Notes: generated from the letters alone by a model not told the origin. A stretch of 40,269 bases of DNA from Desulfobacteraceae bacterium (GCA_011389515.1 JAABUA010000026.1:1-40269); one strand, 5' to 3'; positions 1 through 10,190 are shown, counted from the stretch's first letter. Made by a program: numbers and translations.

Positions 1-171
1 CCCTGCAGTGAAAGCCTTTGCGACAATAATTGCCGTATGAACGGCGAATCCGGCCAGCATAAGGACAAACCCCACCCGTTGGTAGCTGTCTTTCTGCATG
101 AAAAGAAACACCCCGTAGCACGCGGAACTGGTAAGGTAAAGCCCGATTGCCGGTATAAGCAGATATGTCAT
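1..171 (-). CDS. CcsA/HemX-like membrane protein, N-terminal part (runs off window)
   Basis: The first 57 residues of a gene that continues beyond the left edge are open on the minus strand. They begin MTYLLIPAIGLYLTSSACYG and hold two hydrophobic segments (about residues 3-25 and 34-55) around a short charged loop. This fits the start of CcsA/HemX-type cytochrome c assembly or heme-handling membrane proteins, which in many bacteria sit between a siroheme enzyme and hemA. The ATG overlaps the stop of the upstream precorrin-2 dehydrogenase as ATGA (168-171), so translation is probably coupled. The family call rests on hydrophobicity and position more than on diagnostic residues, since the conserved heme-handling motif would lie outside the window. 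Confidence 0.55.
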   Translation of the reverse strand, partial: MTYLLIPAIGLYLTSSACYGVFLFMQKDSYQRVGFVLMLAGFAVHTAIIVAKAFTAG

Positions 172-839
172 TCGCACCCCATCAACGTCTCATAATCGCA
201 GCTTTCGCCCAGTATCTCGCCCACCGTGTCTTTAAGCAGCCGGTTGATCTCTTCTGTTTTCTTTTCTTTCACCAACGCCAGCAGGCCCGCATTTATCAGT
301 GCCTCAAAAAGCGGTTTGTGTTCTTCCGGAGCATGGCGCGTTTCCAGGAGTTTTTTTCTCACTTTCCCCATGAGTTGGAGAAACTCGGTATATTCCTCCC
401 CGAACTCTTTTTCAAGGTTTTTTCTCAAATGCTTGGCAAAAGCGGGGCTGTTCCCGCAGGTGGATATTGCCAGCAGCAGATCCCCCCTTTTTACAATGGA
501 CGGCAGAATGAAATTGCAGGCATCGGGGACATCGGCAATATTGCATAAAATATTTTGTTTTTCCGCATCCCGGCTTATTTTCCGGTTCTCCGCTTCGTCG
601 TCCGTGGCCCCGATGACCAGAAACCGGCCCGCGACATCGGCCGATTCATACGGCCGCCGGATCAAAGTCAGGTCGTCGTTATTGATTGTTTCCAGTTCGC
701 GGGAAAAAGCCGGGCTGACAACGGTCACTATTGCGCCGCATTCCAGAAGGGTTTTCACTTTGCGGCACGCCACGCTGCCGCCGCCGACCACAAGGCAGTC
801 CCGGTTTTTAATGTCCAGACAGACGGGATAATATTTCAT
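168..839 (-). CDS. Precorrin-2 dehydrogenase / sirohydrochlorin ferrochelatase (Met8/CysG N-domain type)
   Basis: A 223-residue protein beginning MKYYPVCLDIKNRDCLVVGG. It should oxidise precorrin-2 to sirohydrochlorin with NAD and may insert iron to give siroheme, the cofactor of sulfite reductase and, in sulfate reducers, also a heme precursor. The nucleotide-binding loop is GGGSVACRK at about 19-27. The segment IADVPDACNF (101-110) carries the conserved aspartate region, followed by STCGNSPAFAK (126-136), typical of Met8-like enzymes. Length equals the free-standing family, with no methyltransferase domain. The start at 839 matches the family N-terminus; the open frame continues upstream to 1211, but that part overlaps the DHH gene and resembles nothing. 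It follows the DHH gene by 80 bases and overlaps the next gene by 4. Confidence 0.88.
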   Translation of the reverse strand: MKYYPVCLDIKNRDCLVVGGGSVACRKVKTLLECGAIVTVVSPAFSRELETINNDDLTLIRRPYESADVAGRFLVIGATDDEAENRKISRDAEKQNILCNIADVPDACNFILPSIVKRGDLLLAISTCGNSPAFAKHLRKNLEKEFGEEYTEFLQLMGKVRKKLLETRHAPEEHKPLFEALINAGLLALVKEKKTEEINRLLKDTVGEILGESCDYETLMGCE

Positions 840-919
840 GATTGCGATGTTGCCTTTGTTCTTATTTATCGGAGTTTCGGTAAAAAACGATTTGTGATTC
901 CGGACGCTCAAGTTACCGT

Positions 920-1906
920 CTATTTGGCAAGAATTCCGTTGATCTTGTCGAAAATCCACTTGCGGATGGTTTCTTTTTCTGTGTTTTCCGTATCCTGCCG
1001 AAGTTTCTCCATGGGGATTTCCGCCCTGGCCATGCTCTTGTGTCCGCCGGCCGATCCCATGGTGCCAAACAACCTGCTCGCCAGTTTTCCGGCGTCTTTC
1101 TGCAGTCCGTCGTTTCTCAGGATAATAATGAGCCGTTCTTCGTACATGCCGGAAACAATGCTCCATGTCACCGTGTTTACCCGCATGAAAAAGTCCCCAA
1201 TAAGCACGCATATGTCCGGGTTTTCCACATTGCCCAGGTGGATGAAGATCCGCGAGTCGTCGATGATTTTTCCTTCTATGGCTTTTTTGAAATAATCGAG
1301 AAACCCGATGCGCAGATCCACTTGTTCGATGCGGCGCGCCAGGTGAATGTTGGCGTGCCGAAACAAGAACTGGAAAGCGCGTATATCCGCATTGGTGGCC
1401 ATGCGTTCGAAATTGCTGGTATCGGTTTTAATGCCGTGGAACAATGCGGTGGCCAGCCTTTCCGAGGGTTTTATCTTGGCGCTTTTGAGGTATTCGGTCA
1501 TGATAGACGATGTGGCGCCGTAATTCGGTCGGATGTCCACGAAAGGCGCCTTGTATTTCCCGGGTTCGTGGTGATCGATGATGACCGTGTAATCAAGACC
1601 CTTGAAACTGTCATTGTGATCGGGTTGGGAATCAAGAATGGCGACCTTGTTGTACAGGTGCGGGTCGATTTTGCTGATATGAATGAGGGTTACATCAAAC
1701 AGCTGCATCATGGCCATGTTGTCCGGCCGCGTGATGGTATTGATATTGGATATATTGATCCGGGTGACCCGCCGGTGCAAAAGACGCTCCAGCGCCATGG
1801 CACTGGCGATGGCATCCGGATCCGCATTGATCAGAATCAGTACATGATCCGCGCCGGAGAACTGGTCAAGCAGATCATGGAGCCTGTCCGACGAAGTCGT
1901 TGTCAA
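920..1906 (-). CDS. DHH/DHHA1 family phosphoesterase (NrnA-like)
   Basis: A 328-residue soluble protein. The N-terminal DHH domain shows NADPDAIASAMAL (28-39), LDSQP (91-95) and the metal-binding DHHEPG (111-116). The C-terminal DHHA1 domain has the glycine-rich GSAGGHKSMA (284-293). Family members (NrnA, GdpP-related, RecJ-like) hydrolyse short oligonucleotides, pAp or cyclic dinucleotides with manganese. The two-domain length suits a nanoRNase/pAp phosphatase rather than RecJ or a membrane GdpP, but the substrate cannot be settled from sequence. Translation seems to start at TTG (1906) behind AAGGA at 1920-1916; no ATG fits the conserved N-terminus. It is the first gene of a minus-strand unit with the precorrin-2 dehydrogenase, and a promoter is visible upstream. 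Confidence 0.85.
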   Translation of the reverse strand: MTTTSSDRLHDLLDQFSGADHVLILINADPDAIASAMALERLLHRRVTRINISNINTITRPDNMAMMQLFDVTLIHISKIDPHLYNKVAILDSQPDHNDSFKGLDYTVIIDHHEPGKYKAPFVDIRPNYGATSSIMTEYLKSAKIKPSERLATALFHGIKTDTSNFERMATNADIRAFQFLFRHANIHLARRIEQVDLRIGFLDYFKKAIEGKIIDDSRIFIHLGNVENPDICVLIGDFFMRVNTVTWSIVSGMYEERLIIILRNDGLQKDAGKLASRLFGTMGSAGGHKSMARAEIPMEKLRQDTENTEKETIRKWIFDKINGILAK

Positions 1907-1954
1907 ACCGATATTTCCTTGCTTCTGTTAAAATGGAATTGCACCGTTAGCCGG

Positions 1955-1984
1955 GTTATACCATTGAAAATGATTGAATATCAA
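1955..1984 (-). promoter_or_regulatory. Sigma70-type promoter for the DHH phosphoesterase unit
   Basis: Read on the minus strand, TTGATA (1984-1979) is followed after 18 bases by TATAAC (1960-1955). It lies about 50 bases upstream of the TTG start, facing the DHH gene. Seen by eye only. Confidence 0.5.
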
Positions 1985-2039
1985 ACGTTAATACAATAAG
2001 TCATCTTTTGCGGTTTGTAAAACGCCGAATGAATTTTTC

Positions 2040-2068
2040 TTGCAGCCCTGTGTATTGTCTGCTATTTT
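2040..2068 (+). promoter_or_regulatory. Sigma70-type promoter upstream of pabA
   Basis: TTGCAG (2040-2045), a 17-base spacer and TATTTT (2063-2068) give a predicted start near 2075. The 302 bases between the DHH gene and pabA hold no other gene: only the divergent promoter, this promoter and the terminator-like hairpin at 2124-2158. I see no second promoter between that hairpin and pabA. Confidence 0.45.
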
Positions 2069-2123
2069 TTCCGATGCAAGACAACAGTAAACGTGGTAAA
2101 CGGTAAGAGTTATGTAATAGGCG

Positions 2124-2158
2124 AAACGCCACCCAGACTCTCGGGGTGGCGTTTTTTT
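2124..2158 (+). terminator. Intrinsic terminator or attenuator upstream of pabA
   Basis: A perfect 11-bp stem, AAACGCCACCC (2124-2134) against GGGTGGCGTTT (2144-2154), with a 9-base loop, runs straight into a T tract ending at 2158. It lies about 50 bases before the pabA start and about 50 bases after a predicted transcription start. It could end a short RNA or attenuate pabA transcription. Confidence 0.75.
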
Positions 2159-2208
2159 GTGCCACTGCTTGTTGCTGACACGGATAAACGGCGGAGAAAA
2201 AACGGTTT

Positions 2209-2892
2209 ATGCCCTCAACGCTCATCGTTATTGACAATTATGATTCCTTCACCCATAACCTCGTGCAGATGTTCATGCTGTATGACATAGATATCCGGGT
2301 GTACCGCGCGGACAAGATTTCCGCCGAAGCGGTGATTGCCGCAAAGCCGGATTATATCCTTGTCAGCCCCGGACCGAAAGATCCATCAAACGCAGGGATA
2401 TCCGTAGACCTGATAAAACGTGCCGCAGGTCTGATTCCGATTTTCGGCGTATGCCTGGGCATGCAGTGCATGAACGAGGCGTTCGGCGGAAAAACGCTGA
2501 AAGCGCGGGTTCCCGTACACGGCAAAACCAGCCGGGTGCATCATGACCACACGGGCATTTTTTCCGACCTGCCCGATCCGTTTACCGCGGCCCGCTACCA
2601 TTCGCTTGTCGTCGATGCCAAAGGCTGCGGACTGAAGGTCAACGCGCGCACGGAGGACGGCGTGATCATGGGCCTCTGGCATCCGGAAATGAATTTGCAC
2701 GGGGTTCAGTTCCATCCGGAAAGTTTCATGACCGAATACGGGTTCGGCCTGGTGGAAAATTTTCTGAAAAGCGGCCCGCTGCGACCCGCCATGTCCGCCA
2801 TGTCCAAAACGTCCGCTTTGTCCACTTTTCATTCTCCGTTCCCCCGGGGATGCAAAAGCGCACCAGGAATGAAAAATGAACCGCATACCTGA
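2209..2892 (+). CDS. pabA: Aminodeoxychorismate/anthranilate synthase glutamine amidotransferase subunit
   Basis: A 227-residue class I glutamine amidotransferase. It releases ammonia from glutamine for the chorismate-aminating partner encoded next. The oxyanion segment SPGPKDPSNAG (53-63), nucleophile GVCLGMQ with Cys82, and the His169/Glu171 pair in VQFHPES (166-172) complete the triad. Residues after about 190 form a tail beyond the usual length that looks poorly conserved. PabA and TrpG are alike, and some bacteria use one subunit for both. The PabB-type partner immediately downstream, with a 17-base overlap, points to 4-aminobenzoate (folate) synthesis. The ribosome site (GGAG near 2193) is distant and weak. 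Expression may depend on reading through the hairpin at 2124-2158. Confidence 0.9.
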   Translation: MPSTLIVIDNYDSFTHNLVQMFMLYDIDIRVYRADKISAEAVIAAKPDYILVSPGPKDPSNAGISVDLIKRAAGLIPIFGVCLGMQCMNEAFGGKTLKARVPVHGKTSRVHHDHTGIFSDLPDPFTAARYHSLVVDAKGCGLKVNARTEDGVIMGLWHPEMNLHGVQFHPESFMTEYGFGLVENFLKSGPLRPAMSAMSKTSALSTFHSPFPRGCKSAPGMKNEPHT

Positions 2893-5194
2893 TTTTTTAT
2901 CATATACCGGCAAGATCGAGCGGATTCACACGGAGCCTTTTCCCATGGAGATGCCTTTTGTGGATATCGCGTCTGCATTTGCGGACCTTGATGGAACCGT
3001 TGTCCTGATGAGCGGCGGCGACATGGATTGCGCACGGTATCACATCCTTGCGGTAAACCCCTGGTTGACCGTCAGAAGCCGCCCTTCCGGAAACCGGGTT
3101 ATATTTCCGGACCGGGAACGGCGCATTGAATCCGATCCTCTTGACCTTTTGAAAAACATTATCCTTCAATACAGGCTTTTAGAGAGGGCTTTGCCCGCGG
3201 ATTCACCCGGAAAAAGTTCTGCCGGACCGGTTTGCGCAGGCCTTTTCGGTTACCTTTCCTATGACCTCAAGGCGTATATCGAGACCCTGCCCAACACTGC
3301 GGTGGACGATCTTGAACTGCCGTTGCTCTGCATGTATGCCCCGTCTGCGGTTCTCGTCGAAGACCGGTCTGCCGGGGTGCGGCATCTCCATATTCCTGTT
3401 CGAAAAACCGGCCCAAAAGACAGTTTCAATGAGGATCGCGGCGCTTTTTTCGGCCGGTTGGAAATGCATGCGCATCGGGATGTATCCGGGCCGGCGGCCG
3501 CGGGCGATGGTTTTTCAACGGACAGCAGGGGGTTTCGCTCGACCTTTTCCCGGGAGGCCTACATGGCGGCCGTTGAAAAAATTAAAGCATATATCGTCTC
3601 GGGGCATATATACCAGGTGAATTTGTCCCAGCGGTTTCAATCGGCGTTTTACGGCTCTTCATTTGCCATGTTCAAAACCCTTTTTGAGAAGGCGCCGGCG
3701 CCGTTTTATGCCTACGTCAATGCCGGCGATCACCGGGTCGTATCCACCTCGCCGGAGCGGTTTCTCAAGCGGTTCGGGACGAAAGTCGAAACCCGCCCCA
3801 TCAAGGGGACCCGGCCGCGGGGGGAAACCGAAGAAAAGGACCGGGAAAACGCGGAAGCGCTGCGCAAAAGCAGAAAGGACGATGCAGAGCTGTCCATGAT
3901 CGTCGACCTGGTAAGAAACGACCTGGGGCGGGTCTGCGCCGGGGGAAGTGTGCGAGTGGTGGATCATCGGCGCCTCGAGCCCTATAAAAATGTATATCAC
4001 CTGGTTTCTGTCATCGAGGGGGAACTCATGGAAGGAAGGGACTCCGTGGATCTGATCCGGGCGGCCTTTCCGGGAGGCTCCATAACAGGCTGTCCGCGAA
4101 TTCGGGCCATGGAGATTATCGATGAACTGGAACCGTGCCGCCGGCATATCTATACGGGATCCATCGGCTATATCGGCTTTCAAGACACCATGGACCTTTC
4201 CATTGCCATAAGGACCGCAACCATATCCGGCGGGCGGATGAATTTTTCCGTGGGAGGGGGAGTGGTCTTTGACTCCGATTCGTCGGATGAATACGATGAA
4301 ACGCTTCACAAGGGGAGATCGATCATGGGACTTTTTGAAAAACCAGACAATGCCGGGGGGGCCGGCGGGCCCAAAACGGCGCCGCCCATGACCTGGTGTA
4401 ACGGGGCCATTCTTCCGTCCGACGATGTCCGGTTTCACGCAGCGGACAAGGGCGTGATGTACGGGTACGGATTTTTTGAAACGATACGGGTAAAAAAGGG
4501 GATACCGGCATTTTTGGAAGCCCACGAAAACCGGTTCAACAGCACCTGGCGCGCCTTGTTTGAAACGCCTGTTCCGGATGTGGACTGGAAGGAAATCATC
4601 GGCAGCGTGGTAGCGGCAAACGGGCTTGCAAATACGCTTTCAAGGGTAAAAATAACGGCAGCCTGCCGTGATGACGGTGAAAAGGAGCCTTTTTCCGCAA
4701 ACATTACGGTAAGTGCGGTTCCTTACCGCCACCGCCTCGACGCGCTTCAGAAAATGGGGATTGACCTTGCCGTCTACCCGTATACCCGACAAAACCCCCT
4801 GGCAGATTACAAGACCCTGAACTACCTTTATTATTACCTGGCCGGAAAATGGGCAAAGAAGAAAGGCGCGGATGAAGCCGTTATTTTGAATCCGGACGGT
4901 TCCGTGTCCGAAACCAATACCGCAAATATCATCTGCATCCGCGGAAAACAAGCGATTCTGCCTGCATCGGACCACGTGCTGTACGGCATCATGCAGGAGC
5001 ACGTGGCTGCCTATCTTCGAGACAACGGCTGGCAGGTTGGAAAGCAGAACGTGTCTGCAGAAGAACTGTCCCGGCTAGATGCGATCCTGTTGACCAATTC
5101 CCTGATGGGCGCCGTGCCGGTCATCGGTATTGACGGCTTGCTGGTTCGTTCCGACCCCGGACTCTGCATGCAAATCAATGCCAGCGTCCTGTAG
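2876..5194 (+). CDS. pabB: Fused aminodeoxychorismate synthase component I and aminodeoxychorismate lyase (PabB-PabC)
   Basis: A 772-residue two-enzyme fusion. Residues 1 to about 485 are a chorismate-binding (PabB) domain. The motif PIKGTRPR (308-315) has lysine where anthranilate synthases have alanine, which marks aminodeoxychorismate synthase. GGSITGCPR (400-408) and GSIGYIG (428-434) are also conserved. After a glycine-rich linker (about 490-503), residues 505-772 form a PLP fold-type IV domain, starting TWCNGAILPSDD and resembling PabC. Its probable PLP lysine is K646 in ADYKTLNY, with GSVSETNTANI (675-685) nearby. Together with PabA the product would turn chorismate into 4-aminobenzoate and pyruvate. 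Such fusions are known in several phyla. AGGA precedes the ATG, which overlaps pabA by 17 bases. Confidence 0.92.
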   Translation: MNRIPDFLSYTGKIERIHTEPFPMEMPFVDIASAFADLDGTVVLMSGGDMDCARYHILAVNPWLTVRSRPSGNRVIFPDRERRIESDPLDLLKNIILQYRLLERALPADSPGKSSAGPVCAGLFGYLSYDLKAYIETLPNTAVDDLELPLLCMYAPSAVLVEDRSAGVRHLHIPVRKTGPKDSFNEDRGAFFGRLEMHAHRDVSGPAAAGDGFSTDSRGFRSTFSREAYMAAVEKIKAYIVSGHIYQVNLSQRFQSAFYGSSFAMFKTLFEKAPAPFYAYVNAGDHRVVSTSPERFLKRFGTKVETRPIKGTRPRGETEEKDRENAEALRKSRKDDAELSMIVDLVRNDLGRVCAGGSVRVVDHRRLEPYKNVYHLVSVIEGELMEGRDSVDLIRAAFPGGSITGCPRIRAMEIIDELEPCRRHIYTGSIGYIGFQDTMDLSIAIRTATISGGRMNFSVGGGVVFDSDSSDEYDETLHKGRSIMGLFEKPDNAGGAGGPKTAPPMTWCNGAILPSDDVRFHAADKGVMYGYGFFETIRVKKGIPAFLEAHENRFNSTWRALFETPVPDVDWKEIIGSVVAANGLANTLSRVKITAACRDDGEKEPFSANITVSAVPYRHRLDALQKMGIDLAVYPYTRQNPLADYKTLNYLYYYLAGKWAKKKGADEAVILNPDGSVSETNTANIICIRGKQAILPASDHVLYGIMQEHVAAYLRDNGWQVGKQNVSAEELSRLDAILLTNSLMGAVPVIGIDGLLVRSDPGLCMQINASVL

Positions 5195-5220
5195 AGACCC
5201 TCGCCATTCATTAGAATCCA

Positions 5221-5348
5221 TCTCAACATTCGGATTTCGGTTCAAGATCGCGGCGGCGTCTTGTTTCAAACCGCAGACATACTCGCGTATTTCGAGGATT
5301 TGAAATAAGACGCCAACAAAGATATTGGGCCGAAAGACAATGTTGAGA
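5221..5348. repeat. Composite palindromic repeat, copy 1 (outer element carrying an inner palindrome)
   Basis: The ends are imperfect inverted repeats: TCTCAACATTCGGATTTCGG (5221-5240) against CCGAAAGACAATGTTGAGA (5330-5348). The same outer arms recur at 39594-39657. Inside lies a second palindrome, GGCGTCTTGTTTCAAA (5255-5270) against TTTGAAATAAGACGCC (5299-5314), which the other copy lacks. The element fills the space between the convergent ends of pabBC and dapL, so it may also form a bidirectional RNA hairpin. Confidence 0.8.
5255..5314. repeat. Inner palindrome nested in the outer repeat
   Basis: A 60-bp unit with 16-bp inverted arms (one mismatch). It interrupts the outer element relative to the shorter copy at 39594-39657, where about 10 unrelated bases take its place. 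Confidence 0.65.
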
Positions 5349-5354
5349 TAGGTT

Positions 5355-6581
5355 CTACTCTTTCAGCGCCTCACGTATGCGGGTCATTGCGGTTTCCACG
5401 TTTTCAAAGCTGTTAAAGGCGCTGAGCCTTATATGGCGGGTGCCGCAGGAGCCGAATCCCGCACCCGGGGTGCAGACCACGCCGGCTTTGGTAAGAAGCA
5501 TGTCAAAGAGATCCCAGGAGTCGGTTTTGGCATCGACCCAGACATACGGCGAATGCTGTCCACCGATGTAATCATACCCGAGATCATCCATTTCGCGGCG
5601 GATCCGGTCGGCATTTTTCATGTAGCCGGCGATGATTTCCCGGGTTTCCTTCTTCCCCTGTTCACTGTATACCGCTTCCGCTGCGCGCTGCACCGGGTAG
5701 GAAACCCCGTTGAATTTGGTGCTGTGGCGTCGGTTCCAGAGGCTGTGCAGGCTGTGGGGCGTGCCGGTGGCGTCATATGCCATGCATTCTTTGGGCACCA
5801 CCGTGAATGCGCAGCGCGTTCCCGTAAAACCGGCGGTTTTGGAAAAGCTGCGAAATTCGACCGCGACCTTGCGGGCCCCGGGAATTTCGTAAATGGATTT
5901 CACCATGGCATCGTCCCGGATAAAGGCTTCATAGGCGGCATCATACAGGATCAGGGCCTTGTTTTCGGTCGCCCAGTCAACCCATTGAACCAGCGCTTCC
6001 CTTGTAATGGTTGCACCGGTCGGGTTGTTTGGAAAGCACAGGTAAACCAGGTCGACCGGTTCTTCTGGGAGCCCGGGGATATAGCCGTTTTTTTCCGTGC
6101 ATGCCATGTAGACGATGTTTTCAAAGCGGCCGTCCCTGGCGATCCCGGTTCGGCCCGCCATGACGTTGGTATCCACGTAAACCGGGTACACCGGGTCCGG
6201 AATGGCGACCGTGATGTCGGTTGACAGGATTTCCTGGAAATTGCCGGTGTCGCACTTGGCGCCGTCGCTGATAAAAATTTCGTCGGCGTCCACCGCTGCG
6301 CCCCGTGACTGGAAATCGTTTTCAGCGATTTTTTCGCGAAGGAAAAGATATCCCTGCTCGGGCCCGTATCCCCGGAATGTTTCATCTCGGGCCATTTCAT
6401 CCACGGCCTGGTGAAACGCAGCGATGCATGCCGGGGCAAGCGCACGCGTGGCATCTCCTATGCCCAGGCGGATGATGTCACGGCCCGGATTTTTTTCACA
6501 AAAATCGTTGATTTTTTTTGCGATAGTGGAAAAAAGATACGAGGCTTGGAGCTTCAAATAGTGTTCATTGATCTTTATCAT
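5355..6581 (-). CDS. dapL: LL-diaminopimelate aminotransferase
   Basis: A 408-residue PLP fold-type I aminotransferase. DapL makes LL-diaminopimelate directly from tetrahydrodipicolinate and glutamate, bypassing the succinyl or acetyl steps of lysine and peptidoglycan precursor synthesis. The N-terminus MIKINEHYLKLQASYLFSTI and the segment RLGIGDATRALAP (38-50) are typical of DapL. NNPTGA (185-190) and YDAAYEAF (213-220) bind PLP and substrate, and SFSKTAGFTGTR (245-256) holds the Schiff-base lysine K248. Length matches the family. The route is common in Desulfobacterota, plants and Chlamydiae. It converges on pabBC across a palindromic repeat and is divergent from tilS, with its own promoter at 6661-6689. 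Confidence 0.95.
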   Translation of the reverse strand: MIKINEHYLKLQASYLFSTIAKKINDFCEKNPGRDIIRLGIGDATRALAPACIAAFHQAVDEMARDETFRGYGPEQGYLFLREKIAENDFQSRGAAVDADEIFISDGAKCDTGNFQEILSTDITVAIPDPVYPVYVDTNVMAGRTGIARDGRFENIVYMACTEKNGYIPGLPEEPVDLVYLCFPNNPTGATITREALVQWVDWATENKALILYDAAYEAFIRDDAMVKSIYEIPGARKVAVEFRSFSKTAGFTGTRCAFTVVPKECMAYDATGTPHSLHSLWNRRHSTKFNGVSYPVQRAAEAVYSEQGKKETREIIAGYMKNADRIRREMDDLGYDYIGGQHSPYVWVDAKTDSWDLFDMLLTKAGVVCTPGAGFGSCGTRHIRLSAFNSFENVETAMTRIREALKE

Positions 6582-6660
6582 AAAAAATCCTTATTTCATG
6601 TATGCAAAAAATGATGCCATCAAGAGTCGTTATCCCGTAACCGGTACCATACAACCTGCC

Positions 6661-6689
6661 TATATAATCGAATGATCCGTCCGTGTCAA
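6661..6689 (-). promoter_or_regulatory. Sigma70-type promoter for dapL
   Basis: On the minus strand, a perfect TTGACA (6689-6684) is followed after 17 bases by TATATA (6666-6661), about 80 bases before the dapL ATG. Confidence 0.65.
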
Positions 6690-6725
6690 TCCGCCGGAAT
6701 ATCCACCCGGCCTCCGCCCTCTGTA

Positions 6726-6753
6726 TTGTTGTTGCATTTTAAATGCTTATAAT
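6726..6753 (+). promoter_or_regulatory. Sigma70-type promoter for tilS
   Basis: TTGTTG (6726-6731), a 16-base spacer and a perfect TATAAT (6748-6753). The predicted start near 6760 lies downstream of an in-frame ATG at 6743, which supports ATG 6812 as the true tilS start. Confidence 0.5.
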
Positions 6754-6811
6754 ATACATAACAATATTTTGCGTTTCGTATCCGCATGCAGACCAGGGGC
6801 GGAAAGGGCCC

Positions 6812-8248
6812 ATGTCTTTTTTAAAACAGGTTTTTCAAACCATATGCGAAAATGCGATGCTCCCCTCTGGATCATGCGTTTTGACGGGGGTTTCAGGAGG
6901 ACCTGATTCCGTGGCGCTGCTGCATGCATTGATCGAACTGGGAAAGGAAAACCGTTACGGCATTGCAATCGCGCACGTGAATCACGGCCTTCGCGGTCAT
7001 GCATCGGAACGGGATGCCGTCTTTGTGGCGCGCCTTGCAAAAAAGCACAATGTGCCTTATTATGAAAAAAAGATTGATGCATTTGCCATACAAAAAAAGA
7101 TCGGCGGCAGTCTTGAAGAAGCGGGAAGGGATGCGAGGTATCATTTTTTTCATGAGACAGCCGATCGCTATGGATATGACAAAATAGCGGTGGGACATCA
7201 CCTGGAAGATGATGCGGAGCTTATCCTGATGAACATGATACGCGGCAGCGGTCCGACCGGCATGGCGGGCATCGCGCCGGTGAGGGGACGCATTGTAAGG
7301 CCGCTTATTCATTGCCGTCGAAGTGATATACGGTCCTTTCTCCATACCGGCAACATTGCATATGTTCATGATGAGAGCAATGACAATACCCGGTTTCACC
7401 GCAACCATGTCCGCCACTGCCTGATCCCCGCGTTAGAGGACTACAATCCCCGTGTTGTTGAAAACCTGCACAAAATGGGGCAGATAGCCGGATCTGAGAA
7501 CGGGTGGATCGAAGGGATGCTTTCACCGGTATTTGACGCCGTGGCGGCGGACCGGAGCAAAGGGCGCCTGGTTCTTGACATCGAAAAAGCCAAAAGGCAG
7601 CATGTTGCGGTAAAACGGCGGATTGTCCGGAAAGCCCTTTTTACGGTCAAGGGGGATCTCCGGCGTATCGGTTTTGCACATATTGATGCCATCATTGCCC
7701 TCATGGACAAACCGGACCCGTCCGGGCGAATCGATCTTCCGGACCGCATCCGGGTGACGCGGAAAAATACGTTTCTGATACTCACGGCGGAAAAGCAGCC
7801 GCTCAGATCAACCGCGCTTGCCGGAGACGGCTTTGGTGTACCGTTTTATGAATACACGGTTGCGGAAAAACAAGCGGTTTCAGGCCGGATGGTTATACCG
7901 GAAGCAGGAGCGCATATTGTCTTGACCCGTTTGCCTGTAGAAGATATGGATGGTTTTCCGTCCGGTGATACAGCGGCACTGGATTGGGATCGGCTGGTTT
8001 TTCCGCTTTATGTACGCAACGTGCGACCGGGGGATCGCTTCATGCCGCTTGGCATGTCCCGAACCCAGAAACTGAAGGATTTTTTTATCAACAACAAGAT
8101 TCCGGCAGAGAAGCGCCGCCGGGTGCCCCTTTTGCAAAGCAAAGGGCAGGTGGCCTGGATTGCGGGTTTGCGGATGGACGACCGGTTCAAGATAACCCGG
8201 GAGACGAAAACCGTCTTGATGGTGAGCCTGGTGAAAGATCTGTATTGA
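6812..8248 (+). CDS. tilS: tRNA(Ile)-lysidine synthase
   Basis: A 478-residue enzyme that joins lysine to C34 of the CAU-anticodon isoleucine tRNA using ATP, so that it reads AUA instead of AUG. The PP-loop is SGGPDS (28-33), followed by IAHVNHGLRGHASERDA and the GHHLEDDAELILMNMIRGSG segment that are diagnostic of TilS. The C-terminal part, with YVRNVRPGDRFMPLGM and LKDFFINNKIP, is the long-form tRNA-binding region, so this is a full three-domain enzyme. ATG 6812 is chosen because GGAAAGG stands just upstream and a family-like N-terminus follows. The tilS-ftsH order is widely conserved; ftsH follows after 97 bases. Confidence 0.93.
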   Translation: MSFLKQVFQTICENAMLPSGSCVLTGVSGGPDSVALLHALIELGKENRYGIAIAHVNHGLRGHASERDAVFVARLAKKHNVPYYEKKIDAFAIQKKIGGSLEEAGRDARYHFFHETADRYGYDKIAVGHHLEDDAELILMNMIRGSGPTGMAGIAPVRGRIVRPLIHCRRSDIRSFLHTGNIAYVHDESNDNTRFHRNHVRHCLIPALEDYNPRVVENLHKMGQIAGSENGWIEGMLSPVFDAVAADRSKGRLVLDIEKAKRQHVAVKRRIVRKALFTVKGDLRRIGFAHIDAIIALMDKPDPSGRIDLPDRIRVTRKNTFLILTAEKQPLRSTALAGDGFGVPFYEYTVAEKQAVSGRMVIPEAGAHIVLTRLPVEDMDGFPSGDTAALDWDRLVFPLYVRNVRPGDRFMPLGMSRTQKLKDFFINNKIPAEKRRRVPLLQSKGQVAWIAGLRMDDRFKITRETKTVLMVSLVKDLY

Positions 8249-8345
8249 GCGCATATGATAAAGAGATGACACCCGTTGTGATAAGACAGAATATATACAG
8301 GTATAACACAAAAAGAGAAACCAACGCGTCCGGAGGATTTCTGAC

Positions 8346-10176
<1,831 letters not shown>

Positions 10177-10190
<14 letters not shown>

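Noticed and set aside
840-1211. N-terminal extension of the precorrin-2 dehydrogenase frame
   Set aside because: It overlaps the DHH gene in another frame, and the conserved protein begins at ATG 839.
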